A stretch of 48,827 nt of DNA from an uncultured Collinsella sp. (GCA_900541855.1 UQLD01000018.1:1-48827), one strand, 5' to 3'; positions 15,773 through 24,671 are shown, counted from the stretch's first letter. Numbers and translations: made by a program. The notes: generated by a model not told the origin, from the letters alone.

Positions 15773-17086
15773 ATGAAGCTCACTATAGAATCGATGACCT
15801 ACGGCGCCGACGGGCTGGCACATGCCGACAACGGCAAGGCCGTCTTTGTGCAGGGCGCCGTGGCAGGCGACACCGTCGAGGCCGAGGTCGTGCAGGACGG
15901 CAAGTCGTTCATGCGCGCCCGCACCACCGAGATTCTGGAGCCAAGCCCCGATCGCATTCAGCCTCCCTGCCCCTTCGTGGGCATTTGCGGCGGCTGCTCG
16001 TGGGGCAATCTCTCACGCACGGCACAGCTCGCCGCCAAGGAGCAAAACCTGCGCTCCACGCTCGAGCGCATCGGCAAGTTCGCTCCTGAGCAGGTCGATG
16101 AGCTGATACAGCCCATCCGCCACACCAAGGACGACTGGGGCTACCGCAATAAAATCGAACTCGAACCGACCGTCGTCAACGGTCGCGTGCGCCTGGGCAT
16201 GCACGGTGTCGACCCCAGCAAAATCGTGACCGTCGATGCGTGCCCGCTGTTCGATAAGCGTTTTCCCAAGGCGCTCAAATCGGTCGTCGGCGCGCTCAAC
16301 TATCTGAGCGGCAGCCACGACCTGGGTCTGGAGCGCGTGGGCATTCGCGCTTCGCGTCGCACCAAGGCACTCGAGGTCGCGCTTTGGACGCCCACAGGCT
16401 CCTTCCCGCGCACACAGGTCTCGCGCGTGCTGGCAGACGCCGCACACCCCACGAGCGTGGTGCGCGTGATGAGCAAGGGCGAAAAGAAGGCCCGCCGTGT
16501 CTCCAAGGTCGAAATGCTCGCCGGAGAGGGCTCATGGACCGAGAATATCGCCGAGGGTCAGATGCGCTTGTCTGCCCCGTCTTTTTTCCAGGTCAACACC
16601 AAGGGTGCCGAGATTTTGATCGAGCTTGTCATGGAAGCGCTCGACCCGCAGGAAGACGAGCTTGCCGTGGACCTGTACTGCGGTGCCGGCACCTTTACCC
16701 TGCCGCTCGCCCGCCGTTGCGACTTTGTCGCTGCCGTCGAGGCCTACGGCCCCGCCGTGCGCGATCTACGCCGTAACCTAGAGATCAACAAGCTTGATAA
16801 CGTCGACGTCATTGGCGGAGACGCGGTGCGCGAGTTCCCCGACCAGGATGCCGATGTCTTGGTGGTCGACCCGCCGCGTGCAGGCCTGGCGCCCGAGGCC
16901 ATCGACCTCATCGCCAGCACGAGTGCGCGCGATGTCGCCTATGTGAGCTGCGACCCTGCCACCCTGGCACGCGACCTTAAGCGCTTTGTCGAAGAAGGCA
17001 CCTTCTCCCCCGTAAAGATCACGCCAGTCGACCTGTTCCCACAAACCTTCCACTGCGAGACCGTCGTCCACCTTAGGCGCAACTAG
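15773..17086 (+). CDS. rlmD: 23S rRNA (uracil-5-)-methyltransferase, RlmD/RumA family
   Basis: This enzyme uses S-adenosylmethionine to methylate C5 of a uridine in 23S rRNA (or tRNA in TrmA relatives). The 437-residue protein has an N-terminal TRAM domain (residues 1-55), a probable iron-sulfur cluster segment (PCPFVGICGGCSWG, about 61-75), and a Rossmann methyltransferase domain. The latter shows VDLYCGAGTFTLPLA, VVDPPRAGL and the nucleophile Cys in YVSCDPATLARDL. The C-terminal catalytic Glu is in FHCETVVHL. The start at 15773 (MKLTIESMTYG) fits the TRAM domain and a GGCAGGG site; upstream ATGs at 15737 and 15758 are weaker. RlmD, RlmC and TrmA cannot be told apart here, so the symbol is tentative. 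Confidence 0.88.
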   Translation: MKLTIESMTYGADGLAHADNGKAVFVQGAVAGDTVEAEVVQDGKSFMRARTTEILEPSPDRIQPPCPFVGICGGCSWGNLSRTAQLAAKEQNLRSTLERIGKFAPEQVDELIQPIRHTKDDWGYRNKIELEPTVVNGRVRLGMHGVDPSKIVTVDACPLFDKRFPKALKSVVGALNYLSGSHDLGLERVGIRASRRTKALEVALWTPTGSFPRTQVSRVLADAAHPTSVVRVMSKGEKKARRVSKVEMLAGEGSWTENIAEGQMRLSAPSFFQVNTKGAEILIELVMEALDPQEDELAVDLYCGAGTFTLPLARRCDFVAAVEAYGPAVRDLRRNLEINKLDNVDVIGGDAVREFPDQDADVLVVDPPRAGLAPEAIDLIASTSARDVAYVSCDPATLARDLKRFVEEGTFSPVKITPVDLFPQTFHCETVVHLRRN

Positions 17087-17192
17087 CCACTTAATCATTG
17101 CTCAGAAAAATCATTGGGAAATCGAGCGTGGCAAGCGGAGGTCTTCGGGGTACAAGACGGCTAATTGTATGCCGCCTATGAAAGGAACCCTC

Positions 17193-17735
17193 ATGCCCAG
17201 CGTTGCCGTTCTCGCCGCCGATGGCTTTGAAACGATTGAATGCCTGACCATGGTCGATGTCATGCGTCGCGGCGGCGTGCGCGCCACGCTCGTCTCGATC
17301 ATGCCCACGCGCGAGGTCGTAAGCTCGCTGCAGATTCCCGTAACTTGCGATGCGCTCTTTGACGAGATCAACTTTGACGAGTATGACTGCGTCGTGCTGC
17401 CCGGCGGTCTGCCCGGCGCTACCAACCTGCGCGCCGACCAGCGCGTCTGCAACGTAGTCTGCGAGTTCGCCGCGACCAAGCATGTTGCCGCCATCTGCGC
17501 CGCCCCGTTTATCCTGGGCGAGCTTGACCTGCTCGAGGGACGCCACGCCACGTGCTTCCCCGGCTTTGAGAAGAGTTTCCCCGAGGGCGCCTATACCGGC
17601 GACAAGGTCACGCACGACGGCAACATCATCACCGCCAGCGGCATGGCCCAGTCGCTCCCCTTTGCGCTTGAGCTGCTGCGTACGCTCGCCGGCGACAAGG
17701 CTGTCGAGAAGGTTGCCGAGGGCATTCAGCTATGA
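17193..17735 (+). CDS. DJ-1/PfpI family protein
   Basis: A 180-residue cytoplasmic protein of the DJ-1/ThiJ/PfpI superfamily. The conserved Glu sits in LAADGFETIE near residue 16 and the nucleophile-elbow Cys in AAICAAPFILGE near residue 105. The overall pattern (VVLPGGLPGATNLR) is closest to the YajL/DJ-1 branch. Members have been linked to protein or nucleotide deglycation and oxidative-stress protection, but the reaction in this branch is debated. The start at 17193 follows AAAGGA at good spacing; the ATG at 17169 does not. Its stop overlaps the maf start by four bases (ATGA), so the two are translationally coupled. Confidence 0.9.
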   Translation: MPSVAVLAADGFETIECLTMVDVMRRGGVRATLVSIMPTREVVSSLQIPVTCDALFDEINFDEYDCVVLPGGLPGATNLRADQRVCNVVCEFAATKHVAAICAAPFILGELDLLEGRHATCFPGFEKSFPEGAYTGDKVTHDGNIITASGMAQSLPFALELLRTLAGDKAVEKVAEGIQL

Positions 17736-18313
17736 TTTTGGCTTCGCAATCACCGCGCCGCATCGAGTTGATGCGCGAAGCGGGCTACGACATCCGCGTC
17801 ATTCCCGCTGACATCGACGAGACTCCTTTTGATGACGAAACCCCGCTTACGCTTGTCGAGCGCTTAGCTCGCGCTAAGGCTGCCGCCGTTGCCGCCGAGC
17901 ACGCCGAGCCCAATGAGTTGACCATCGCGGCCGACACCATCGTCACCTTCGATGGCAAGCTTTTGGGCAAGCCGGCAAACGAGGATGAAGCCCGCACCAT
18001 GCTCCACGAGCTCTCGGGGCGCACGCACCAGGTCGCAACCGGCGTCTGCATCGTTAGAGCCGGAGACGCCACAGCCCCGCACGCCGCCGAGAGCCTGTCG
18101 TTTGTCGATGTGACCGACGTGACGTTCTATGAGCTCACCGACGAGCAGATTGAGCACTACGTTGCCTCGGGTGAGCCCATGGATAAGGCAGGCGCCTACG
18201 GCATTCAGGGCGTCGGCGGGCGCATGCTCGTGCATGATATTTCGGGCGACTTCTACAACGTGGTGGGCCTGCCCATCGCTCGCGTCGCGCGTGCGATTCA
18301 AAAACTATCGTAA
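17732..18313 (+). CDS. maf: Maf-family nucleotide pyrophosphatase
   Basis: A 193-residue Maf/YhdE protein, a house-cleaning pyrophosphatase that hydrolyses dTTP, UTP or modified nucleotides to monophosphates. The N-terminal LASQSPRR substrate loop (residues 3-10), AADTIV with the catalytic Asp near 68, and DKAGAYGIQG near 152 are all present. It is coupled to the DJ-1 gene by a four-base overlap, suggesting a small damage-control operon. A terminator at 18322-18344 ends it. Confidence 0.95.
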   Translation: MILASQSPRRIELMREAGYDIRVIPADIDETPFDDETPLTLVERLARAKAAAVAAEHAEPNELTIAADTIVTFDGKLLGKPANEDEARTMLHELSGRTHQVATGVCIVRAGDATAPHAAESLSFVDVTDVTFYELTDEQIEHYVASGEPMDKAGAYGIQGVGGRMLVHDISGDFYNVVGLPIARVARAIQKLS

Positions 18314-18321
18314 TTGCATCT

Positions 18322-18344
18322 GGCGCTGGGTATCCCCCAGCGCC
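18322..18344 (+). terminator. Hairpin after maf
   Basis: GGCGCTGGG (18322-18330) pairs with CCCAGCGCC (18336-18344); there is no U-tract. A second CCGGGC/GCCCGG hairpin near 18375-18391 lies in the leader of the next gene. Confidence 0.6.
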
Positions 18345-18414
18345 TACAATTTCGGCGTACCGTACGGATCCCGACCGGGCATAAGGCCCGGCGGAAAACC
18401 GATAGGAGTAAAAC

Positions 18415-19416
18415 ATGGATACACTGCTTGAGGCCATTGACGTTTGCGATGTCGATGGCTTTTGCTTTGGCAACTATACGGACGAGGAGGCCGGCACCGG
18501 TTGCACCGTAATCGTGGCACCCGAGGGCGCCACCGGCGGTGTTGACGTTCGCGGCGGTGCCCCGGCATCGCGCGAGACCGACCTGCTGCGTCCCGAGAAC
18601 ACCGTGGACAAGGTCCACGCCGTCTGCCTTTCGGGCGGATCAGCCTTTGGTCTGGAGGCCGCGAGCGGCGTCGCCCGCGAGCTCGAGAGCCGCGGCATCG
18701 GCTTGCCCGTCGGCCCCACGCAGGTGCCCATCGTGTGCTCTAGCTGTATCTTCGACCTTGCCTTTGGCGACCCCACCGTGCGCCCCGACATTGAGGCCGG
18801 CATCGCCGCCGTGCGCGAAGCACTCGACCACACCCCCACCAAGCTCGAACAGGGCAACGTAGGCGCCGGCACGGGCGCCACCGTGGGTAAGCTCATGGGG
18901 CCTGCCACCTGCATGAAGGCCGGTCTTGGAGCTGCCGCCGTGGCACTCGGTCCCGTCAAGGTGGGCGCCGTGGTCTCGGTCAACGCCTGCGGCAACGTTG
19001 TCGACCCCTTCACCGGCGAGTGGGTCGCCGGCATGCGCGCCGCAGCCGATAGCGACCAGATCGTCGACATGGAACTCGCAGCCTTTGCCGCCGCCGGATC
19101 CATGCAGATGCCGCTCGACCGCACCAACACCACCATCAGCTGCATCATCACCAACGTGGAACTCACTAAGGCACAAGCCACCAAGGTCTCCCAGATGGCC
19201 GCAGACGCCTACGCACACGCCATCCGTCCCACGCACACCACCAACGACGGCGACACCATCTACACCCTCGCCAGCGGCAAACTGGGCGCCCAGGCAAGCG
19301 CCGCCGTTCCCCTGGACCTGTTGGGCATGCTCGCCGTAAGGGCCTTACAGACCGCCATCGTAAACGGAGCCAAAACCGCCAAAACCTCCCACGGAATCCC
19401 AGGTGCTGCGAAGTAA
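18415..19416 (+). CDS. P1-family (DmpA-type) peptidase
   Basis: A 333-residue member of peptidase family P1 (DmpA, L-aminopeptidase/D-esterase), which are self-processing hydrolases that release N-terminal residues or act on beta-peptides. The conserved opening GTGCTVIVAPEGATGGVDVRGGAPASRETD, the middle GNVGAGTGATVGK and DRTNTTISCIITNVELTKAQATKV are visible; by analogy to the family the autocleavage nucleophile is a Thr in NTT near residue 243. There is no signal peptide, so it acts in the cytoplasm. GATAGGAG precedes the ATG. It is monocistronic and converges on the glycosyltransferase across a 376-bp gap filled by two large hairpins. Confidence 0.88.
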   Translation: MDTLLEAIDVCDVDGFCFGNYTDEEAGTGCTVIVAPEGATGGVDVRGGAPASRETDLLRPENTVDKVHAVCLSGGSAFGLEAASGVARELESRGIGLPVGPTQVPIVCSSCIFDLAFGDPTVRPDIEAGIAAVREALDHTPTKLEQGNVGAGTGATVGKLMGPATCMKAGLGAAAVALGPVKVGAVVSVNACGNVVDPFTGEWVAGMRAAADSDQIVDMELAAFAAAGSMQMPLDRTNTTISCIITNVELTKAQATKVSQMAADAYAHAIRPTHTTNDGDTIYTLASGKLGAQASAAVPLDLLGMLAVRALQTAIVNGAKTAKTSHGIPGAAK

Positions 19417-19428
19417 TCTCACTCGACC

Positions 19429-19557
19429 GTCGGTCGGAGGCGGGCGGGCATTACGTTTGCTGCTCTACAGTCCTATGCAAGACGAAGGCCACATTAAGTG
19501 GCCTTCTTTGCATGCGGAACTCGCGACAAACGTAATGCCCGCCCGCCTCCGACCGAC
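19429..19557. repeat. Structured repeat family 2, copy C
   Basis: A 129-bp element with 31-base perfect arms (19429-19459 and 19527-19557). The inner hairpin GAAGGCCAC/GTGGCCTTC encloses an ATTAA loop (19484-19506) and is extended by ATGCAA/TTGCAT. Unpaired core segments ACAGTCCT and TGCGGAACT recur in copy D in inverted orientation, while the arms of the two copies are unrelated in sequence. It lies between convergent genes and could stop transcription from both sides. There is no coding capacity I would defend. Confidence 0.75.
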
Positions 19558-19650
19558 TACCAACTAATATTTTTTCAGCCCAGGCCCCTGTGTACCGCGC
19601 GTCGAAGATCTTCAAATTCAAATAACCTGACAATCGACTCTTATAGCAGA

Positions 19651-19760
19651 GGCCCCTTGGCCTTTAGTTTGATACAAGTTCCGCACGAGCCGGAAAGCAC
19701 TTAATGTGCTTTCCGTGCGAGCAGGACTGTTCGCAGTAGCAAACTAAAGGCCAAGGGGCC
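19651..19760. repeat. Structured repeat family 2, copy D (inverted)
   Basis: A 110-bp element with 21-base perfect arms (19651-19671 and 19740-19760). The inner hairpin is GGAAAGCAC/GTGCTTTCC around TTAAT (19692-19714), extended by CGCA/TGCG. Read on the other strand it shares ACAGTCCT, the ACATTAAGTG loop and TGCGGAACT with copy C, 93 bp away. Paired positions differ between the copies yet stay complementary. Confidence 0.75.
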
Positions 19761-19792
19761 CAGTCAACCTATCAGCAGCGATTACTCGGCAG

Positions 19793-20824
19793 CTAGTTGA
19801 ATTTGAAGATCTTTGAGGCAAGACGGTATAGGCCGAGTGTGGTTTTGTCACCGGCACGACCGCGCAGATTGGTGAAGAACCCGACCACGCCGTAGCGGGC
19901 ACGACGATACATGCGCTCGTCATAGGCCTTCAAATCATTCCACAGCGTCTTTAGGCGCTCGTCGGCGCAATCTTCCTCGGAAAGCTTGGTAAGCACCGAG
20001 CAGATCGCCATCATCATGGTGAAGTAGCCCATCATGTACGAACGCAGGCGCGACGACCCAACATCGCTGTACAAGTGGTACGACTCCATCATGATACGCG
20101 TAACACGGAACTGCTGGTCCAGACGCTTGACCATCGTTGCCTCGTTGACGCTCTGGCCCTCGCGACCGATAAAGTAGCGGTAGAGGTCGATGTCGGCGTA
20201 GTACATAGTCTTGCAACGCGGCAGCGGCACGTAGGCGTAGATGTTGTCCACATAGAACGTGTGCGGCGGCATGGGAAGGTTGGACTCGCGCAGCACATCC
20301 GTGCGATAGCACAGGCTGTGCATGAGAAGGTTCTGGTCCAGGCGGAAATGACCGATCTGATCCCAGGAAAAGATCTTTTTGCGCGGCAGGGCAAATTTGT
20401 AGCCAATAGCGGTATGCGTGCCCTCGTAAACCTTCTCGTACACGTAGTTCGAGATAAACAGGTCGACGCGCTGGTCGCGCTCCTCAAAGCCACGCAAAAT
20501 CGACAGCATGGTCGAAAGCGCCGCACCGTCGAGCCAGTCGTCCGAGTCGACAACCTTGTAGTAGGTGCCCTGCGCCTCGCGCAGGCCCGAAAGGACGGCG
20601 ATACCGTGGCCGCCATTCTCCTGGTGCACCGCGCGGATGATTCCAGGATAACGGGCCTCCCACTCGTCGGCCTTGGCGGCCGTCTCGTCCTTGGAGCCGT
20701 CGTCCACCACGATAATCTCGATATCGGTGGCGTAATTGCTCCCCTCCAAGATGGAGGTGATGCAATGGTCCATGTCCTTGGCGGCGTTATACGAGGGAAT
20801 ACCGAATGTTATGACTTTATGCAT
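19793..20824 (-). CDS. Family 2 glycosyltransferase
   Basis: A 343-residue GT-A fold glycosyltransferase that transfers a sugar from a nucleotide donor during surface polysaccharide synthesis. The N-terminal domain shows FGIPSYNAAKDMDHCI, IIVVDDGSKDET and the metal-binding VDSDDWLD near residue 95. The C-terminal part is helical and Tyr-rich with no clear membrane segment. The start at 20824 (MHKVITFG) fits the domain edge and overlaps the end of glf by eight bases, so the two are coupled. Pairing with UDP-galactopyranose mutase makes a galactofuranosyl- or galactosyl-transferase plausible, but the acceptor and donor cannot be read from sequence. Confidence 0.85.
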   Translation of the reverse strand: MHKVITFGIPSYNAAKDMDHCITSILEGSNYATDIEIIVVDDGSKDETAAKADEWEARYPGIIRAVHQENGGHGIAVLSGLREAQGTYYKVVDSDDWLDGAALSTMLSILRGFEERDQRVDLFISNYVYEKVYEGTHTAIGYKFALPRKKIFSWDQIGHFRLDQNLLMHSLCYRTDVLRESNLPMPPHTFYVDNIYAYVPLPRCKTMYYADIDLYRYFIGREGQSVNEATMVKRLDQQFRVTRIMMESYHLYSDVGSSRLRSYMMGYFTMMMAICSVLTKLSEEDCADERLKTLWNDLKAYDERMYRRARYGVVGFFTNLRGRAGDKTTLGLYRLASKIFKFN

Positions 20825-22019
20825 GGCAGGCGATAATCTCATCCGAAAGTTCGAGGGCGGAATTGGTCACGGCGTCCATATCGTAGTAACGATACTCGGC
20901 CAGACGACCCACCGGGTGGAAGTTCGTCAGGTTCTGGACGCGCTCAAGATAGCGCTCGTAGAGCTCACGGTTCTCGGGCTCCAGGATAGCGTAGTACGGC
21001 GTCTCGCCCGAACCGGGCGTATAGGCCTTGGAGTACTCCTTCATGATGGTGGTCTTGCCGGGCAAAACCTGACCGGTCATGTTCTTGAACTCGGTGATGC
21101 GCGTGTAGTCCTCGCTCGTGGTGTAGTTAACGGTGCCCACAGGCTGGAACTGATCCATATCGAGCGTCTCGAACTTCATATCGAGCGTGCGGTACGGCAG
21201 CGCGCCCAGGTCGAGGTTGAACAGCTCGTCGAGTGGACCGGTGTAGACGATCTCGCCACCATAGACCTTACCGTCGATCTTGACGGTAGTCTCGTCGATC
21301 TCAAAGAGGTCACGGGCGTCTACGTCACAGAATACGTCAATCAGGTCGTGATCGAGCATATGCTCGAACAACGCGGTATAGCCGTCCTGCGGCATGCCCT
21401 GGAAAGGAGCCTGCGGAAAGTAGCGATCGTCATCGCCCACAAAGACGGGAACGCGGCCGGTGATCGAGGGGTCGATCTGATCGGGCGTCTGGCCCCACTG
21501 CTTCATGGTGTAATGCAAAAAGACGTTCTCATAGACATAATCGGCGACCTCGGCCAAGTCGGGGTCGTTCTTCTTGCGCAGCTCCATAATGGGCACCTTG
21601 ACGTCCTTGCCAAAGGTCTCCACGAGCTTTTGGTACAGTTCCTCGCCGCGCTCATCGCCAAAGGCAAGCTTAAGGCTCGCATGGTTAAAGGGCACGGGCA
21701 TAAGGGTACCGTTGATGTTGGCGAGCACCTTGTGCTGGTAGTCCGTCCACTTGGTAAAGCGCGACAGGAAGTTATGCACGCGCTCGTTAAAGGTATGGTA
21801 GATGTGCGGGCCATACTCGTGGACAAGGATTCCCGCCTCGTCAGTGCAGTCGAAGGCATTGCCCGCAATGTGGCTACGGCGCTCCAAAACGGCAACACGA
21901 TAGCCGATGGTTTCGGCAAGACGGCGGGCGCAAACGGCACCGGCATATCCAGCACCGACGACAATCATGTCGTACGCGCCGGCGTTAAAGCCTTCAGGCA
22001 GGCCTGAGGTAATCTGCAT
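20817..22019 (-). CDS. glf: UDP-galactopyranose mutase
   Basis: This flavoenzyme interconverts UDP-galactopyranose and UDP-galactofuranose, supplying galactofuranose to cell-surface glycans. The 400-residue protein opens with the FAD-binding GAGYAGAVCARRLAE motif (about residues 25-40), then LERRSHIAGNAFD and HEYGPHIYHTF, all diagnostic of Glf. The substrate-binding Arg and Tyr stretch (PVGRLAEYRYYDMDAV) is near the C terminus. Length is typical. AAGGAG precedes the ATG. Galactofuranose is absent from mammals, so the glf-glycosyltransferase pair marks a bacterial surface polymer. The promoter lies in the 230-bp gap shared with pta, next to a TCTCGAA/TTCGAGA inverted repeat (22064-22082). Confidence 0.96.
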   Translation of the reverse strand: MQITSGLPEGFNAGAYDMIVVGAGYAGAVCARRLAETIGYRVAVLERRSHIAGNAFDCTDEAGILVHEYGPHIYHTFNERVHNFLSRFTKWTDYQHKVLANINGTLMPVPFNHASLKLAFGDERGEELYQKLVETFGKDVKVPIMELRKKNDPDLAEVADYVYENVFLHYTMKQWGQTPDQIDPSITGRVPVFVGDDDRYFPQAPFQGMPQDGYTALFEHMLDHDLIDVFCDVDARDLFEIDETTVKIDGKVYGGEIVYTGPLDELFNLDLGALPYRTLDMKFETLDMDQFQPVGTVNYTTSEDYTRITEFKNMTGQVLPGKTTIMKEYSKAYTPGSGETPYYAILEPENRELYERYLERVQNLTNFHPVGRLAEYRYYDMDAVTNSALELSDEIIACHA

Positions 22020-22117
22020 CGATACTCCTTGTCAAAAGCCACGGGCTCGTTAGCTGGGCTTTTCTCGAACATTCTTCGAGACATATTTATCAGAGCGATT
22101 ATAGCGCTAATGCGTCC

Positions 22118-22123
22118 TATAAT
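22118..22123 (+). promoter_or_regulatory. Consensus -10 element upstream of pta
   Basis: A perfect TATAAT on the plus strand, 128 bases from the pta start, without a good -35 hexamer. A small CCCGCT/AGCGGG hairpin with a T-rich tail follows at about 22179-22196 in the leader and might attenuate. Confidence 0.45.
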
Positions 22124-22250
22124 GAGCTTGCCACACAAGGAAAGCTCAAGCACCGCGGCGTACATAATTGAAAGGTAAACCCGCTAGCAGCGGGTTTATT
22201 CGTGTACAGCCGAGGGCCTGGAGCTTAGCAAAACGCTTGTAAGGAGTAAC

Positions 22251-23231
22251 ATGAGCGATTTCCTAAACCGTATGAAGTCTGCCGCCAAGGCCGACCTTAA
22301 GACCATCGTCCTGCCCGAGGGCGAGGATCCGCGTACCATCGTCGCGGCAAACAAAATCATCGAGGAGGGCCTGGCAAAGCTCGTCATCCTGGGCAACCCC
22401 GACGAGATCGACGTTCCCGGCGCTACCGTCATCGATCCGCGCAACGCCGAGAAGCACGAGGAGTACGCGCAGAAGTTTGCCGAGCTCCGCGCCAAGAAGG
22501 GTGTCACCATCGAGCAGGCTCGCGCCCAGGTGATGGACGCCACCTACTTTGGCACCATGATGGTCAAGATGGGCGACGCCGACGGCCTTGTCTCCGGCGC
22601 CTGCCACTCCACCGCCAACACCCTGCGCCCTGCGCTGCAGATCCTCAAGACTGCCCCGGGCACCAAACTGGTCTCGGCCTTCTTCGTGATGTGCACCGAC
22701 ACCCCGCAGTTCGGCACCGACGGCACGCTGATCTTCGCCGACTGCGGCCTCAACATCAACCCGTCCTCCGACGAGCTCTCCGAGATCGCCATCGCCTCGG
22801 CCCACTCCTGGTCCACCTTCATGGGCAACGTTGAGCCGCACGTGGCCATGCTCTCCTACTCCACCATGGGCTCCGCCGGTGGCGAGGTCGCCAAGAAGGT
22901 CCAGGAGGCCGTGAAGTTCTGCAAGGAGAAGGCTCCCGAGCTCGCCATCGACGGCGACCTGCAGCTCGATGCCGCTATCGTCCCCACCGTCGCCCAGCTC
23001 AAGGCTCCCGGCTCCTCCGTCGCCGGTAAGGCCAACGTGCTCGTGTTCCCCGACCTCGAGGCTGGCAACATCGGCTACAAGCTGGTCCAGCGCTTCGCTG
23101 GCGCTGACGCCTACGGCCCCATCCTGCAGGGCATCGCCAAGCCGGTTAACGACCTGTCGCGCGGCTGCTCTGCCGACGACATCGTGGGTGTCGTGGCCAT
23201 CACCGCCGTCCAGGCTCAGATGGCTGAGTAG
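22251..23231 (+). CDS. pta: Phosphate acetyltransferase
   Basis: Pta converts acetyl-CoA and phosphate to acetyl phosphate, which acetate kinase uses to make ATP. The 326-residue protein is the short, single-domain form, with IVLPEGEDPRT at the N terminus, ATYFGTMMVKMGDADGLVSGA near residue 105, and the C-terminal GKANVLVFPDLEAGNIGYKLVQR and GPILQG phosphotransacetylase signatures. AAGGAG precedes the ATG. It converges with ackA1, sharing one bidirectional terminator, rather than forming the common pta-ackA operon. Confidence 0.97.
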   Translation: MSDFLNRMKSAAKADLKTIVLPEGEDPRTIVAANKIIEEGLAKLVILGNPDEIDVPGATVIDPRNAEKHEEYAQKFAELRAKKGVTIEQARAQVMDATYFGTMMVKMGDADGLVSGACHSTANTLRPALQILKTAPGTKLVSAFFVMCTDTPQFGTDGTLIFADCGLNINPSSDELSEIAIASAHSWSTFMGNVEPHVAMLSYSTMGSAGGEVAKKVQEAVKFCKEKAPELAIDGDLQLDAAIVPTVAQLKAPGSSVAGKANVLVFPDLEAGNIGYKLVQRFAGADAYGPILQGIAKPVNDLSRGCSADDIVGVVAITAVQAQMAE

Positions 23232-23273
23232 CGGACATATCCCCTCGGGACAGGAATTTCCACCTGCTAGCAA

Positions 23274-23307
23274 AAAGGCCTCCGGAGCTGTTGCTCTGGA
23301 GGCCTTT
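23274..23307. terminator. Bidirectional terminator between pta and ackA1
   Basis: A 15-bp stem (23274-23288 with 23293-23307) contains one G-U pair and is flanked by A- and T-rich tracts on both sides. It serves both convergent genes. Confidence 0.92.
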
Positions 23308-23329
23308 CGTTTACTTGCAAATGCGCGCG

Positions 23330-24508
23330 TTAGTTGTTCTTGGTCAGGCGCTCGACGTCGTGGGCGATCATGTATTCCTCGTCGGTGGGGATGACCATAA
23401 CCGTGACGGAAGAGCCGGCGGCGCTGATGACCTGTGGGCCGTTGCCCACGGCCTCGCGGTTCTTGTTGTTGTCGATGCGCACGCCCAGCCACTCAAAGCA
23501 GTCGCAGAAGGCCTTGCGGATCGACCAGTCGTTCTCGCCGATGCCGGCGGTAAAGGTAATGGTGTCCACGCCCGCCATGGAAGCGATCATGGAACCGGCC
23601 TGCTGCATGGCCTTGTAGGCAAACATATCAAAGGCGAGCAGGCAGCGCTCGTCGCCCTCGGAGGCACGTGTACGGATGTCACGGGCATCGTTGGAGATGC
23701 CCGAGATGGCAAGCAGACCGGACTGCTTGTTCATCATGTCGTCGACTTCCTGGTAACTGTAGCCGCCCTCGCGCTGAAGATAGCACACGGTGGCCGGGTC
23801 GATGGAACCGCAACGGGTACCCATCATCAGGCCGTCAAGCGGCGTGAGGCCCATCGTGGTGTCGCGGCACACGCCGTCCTCAATGGCGGCAAGCGAAGCA
23901 CCGTTGCCCAGATGGCACGAAAGCAGGCGGTGGCAGCGCGAGCCCAGGATCTCCTTGGCCATCATCCACTCGTAGCGGTGGCTCGTACCGTGTGCGCCGT
24001 ACTTGCGCACGTGGTACTTGTCGCACACGTCCTTAGGCAGCGCGTAGGTGTAGGCGACCTCGGGCATGGTCATGTGGAACGAGGTGTCGAAGACCGCCAC
24101 GTTGGGCAGCTCCGGATACTTCTCGCGGCAATATTCGATTGCCGCGGCCTCGCCGTAGTTGTGCAGCGGAGCAAGAGGTGCCACCTCAAGAATCTTGGCC
24201 ATAACCTCGTCGTCGACAACCGCGGAATCATCGAAGTGCCAGCCGCCCTGAACGATACGATGCCCAATGCCATCAATCGTAAAGTCGGTCTTCTCGAGCT
24301 CCTCGAGCACGCGAGCGATAGCAGAGCGATGATCAGGGAAAGGGACCTCCTCGGTCTGCTTAGCGCCACCGTTCTCGGAGTGGCCAAAGATGCCCATGTC
24401 CGATCCGATACGCTCGCAGTTGCCCTTGGCGAAAACCTTGCGGGTATCGGTATCCAAAAGCTGATACTTAAGGCTTGAGCTGCCGGCGTTGACAACAAGT
24501 ACGTTCAT
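23330..24508 (-). CDS. ackA: Acetate kinase, paralogue 1
   Basis: Acetate kinase makes ATP and acetate from acetyl phosphate and ADP. The 392-residue protein has the ASKHA fold with VNAGSSSLKY at the N terminus, FDTSFH with the active-site region near 148, GAHGTSHRY, HLGNGASLAAI and GIGENDWSIR. Length is typical. It lies immediately downstream of a second, clearly diverged acetate kinase gene on the same strand; both are 392 residues and share motifs throughout. One copy may prefer propionate or another short acyl phosphate, or be differently expressed; nothing visible decides this. GAAGGAG precedes the ATG. Confidence 0.96.
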   Translation of the reverse strand: MNVLVVNAGSSSLKYQLLDTDTRKVFAKGNCERIGSDMGIFGHSENGGAKQTEEVPFPDHRSAIARVLEELEKTDFTIDGIGHRIVQGGWHFDDSAVVDDEVMAKILEVAPLAPLHNYGEAAAIEYCREKYPELPNVAVFDTSFHMTMPEVAYTYALPKDVCDKYHVRKYGAHGTSHRYEWMMAKEILGSRCHRLLSCHLGNGASLAAIEDGVCRDTTMGLTPLDGLMMGTRCGSIDPATVCYLQREGGYSYQEVDDMMNKQSGLLAISGISNDARDIRTRASEGDERCLLAFDMFAYKAMQQAGSMIASMAGVDTITFTAGIGENDWSIRKAFCDCFEWLGVRIDNNKNREAVGNGPQVISAAGSSVTVMVIPTDEEYMIAHDVERLTKNN

Positions 24509-24625
24509 GAGACTCCTTCGCAGTGCAATACGGTCGACGCAGGCCCCTTAAGGCGGCCGCATTTTAATAAGAAGTTATCATATCTTGATAAATAGATATC
24601 AGCATATCGCCCAACGCGCGCAAAA

Positions 24626-24660
24626 GAGGGGCCGAACGGCGCTCGGTCGTCCAGCCCCTC
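24626..24660 (-). terminator. Terminator between the two acetate kinase genes
   Basis: GAGGGGC (24626-24632) pairs with GCCCCTC (24654-24660) and a TTTTGC tract follows on the minus strand. It indicates that ackA2 ends here and ackA1 may have a separate promoter. Confidence 0.75.
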
Positions 24661-24671
24661 CCCTCTTGCAA

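Noticed and set aside
18371..18410. Possible riboswitch in the P1 peptidase leader
   Set aside because: Only a simple CCGGGC/GCCCGG hairpin is present, with no match to a known aptamer core and no expression platform.
19451..19704. Short open frames across the two family-2 hairpins
   Set aside because: They run through inverted-repeat arms, lack ribosome-binding sites and encode no recognisable protein.
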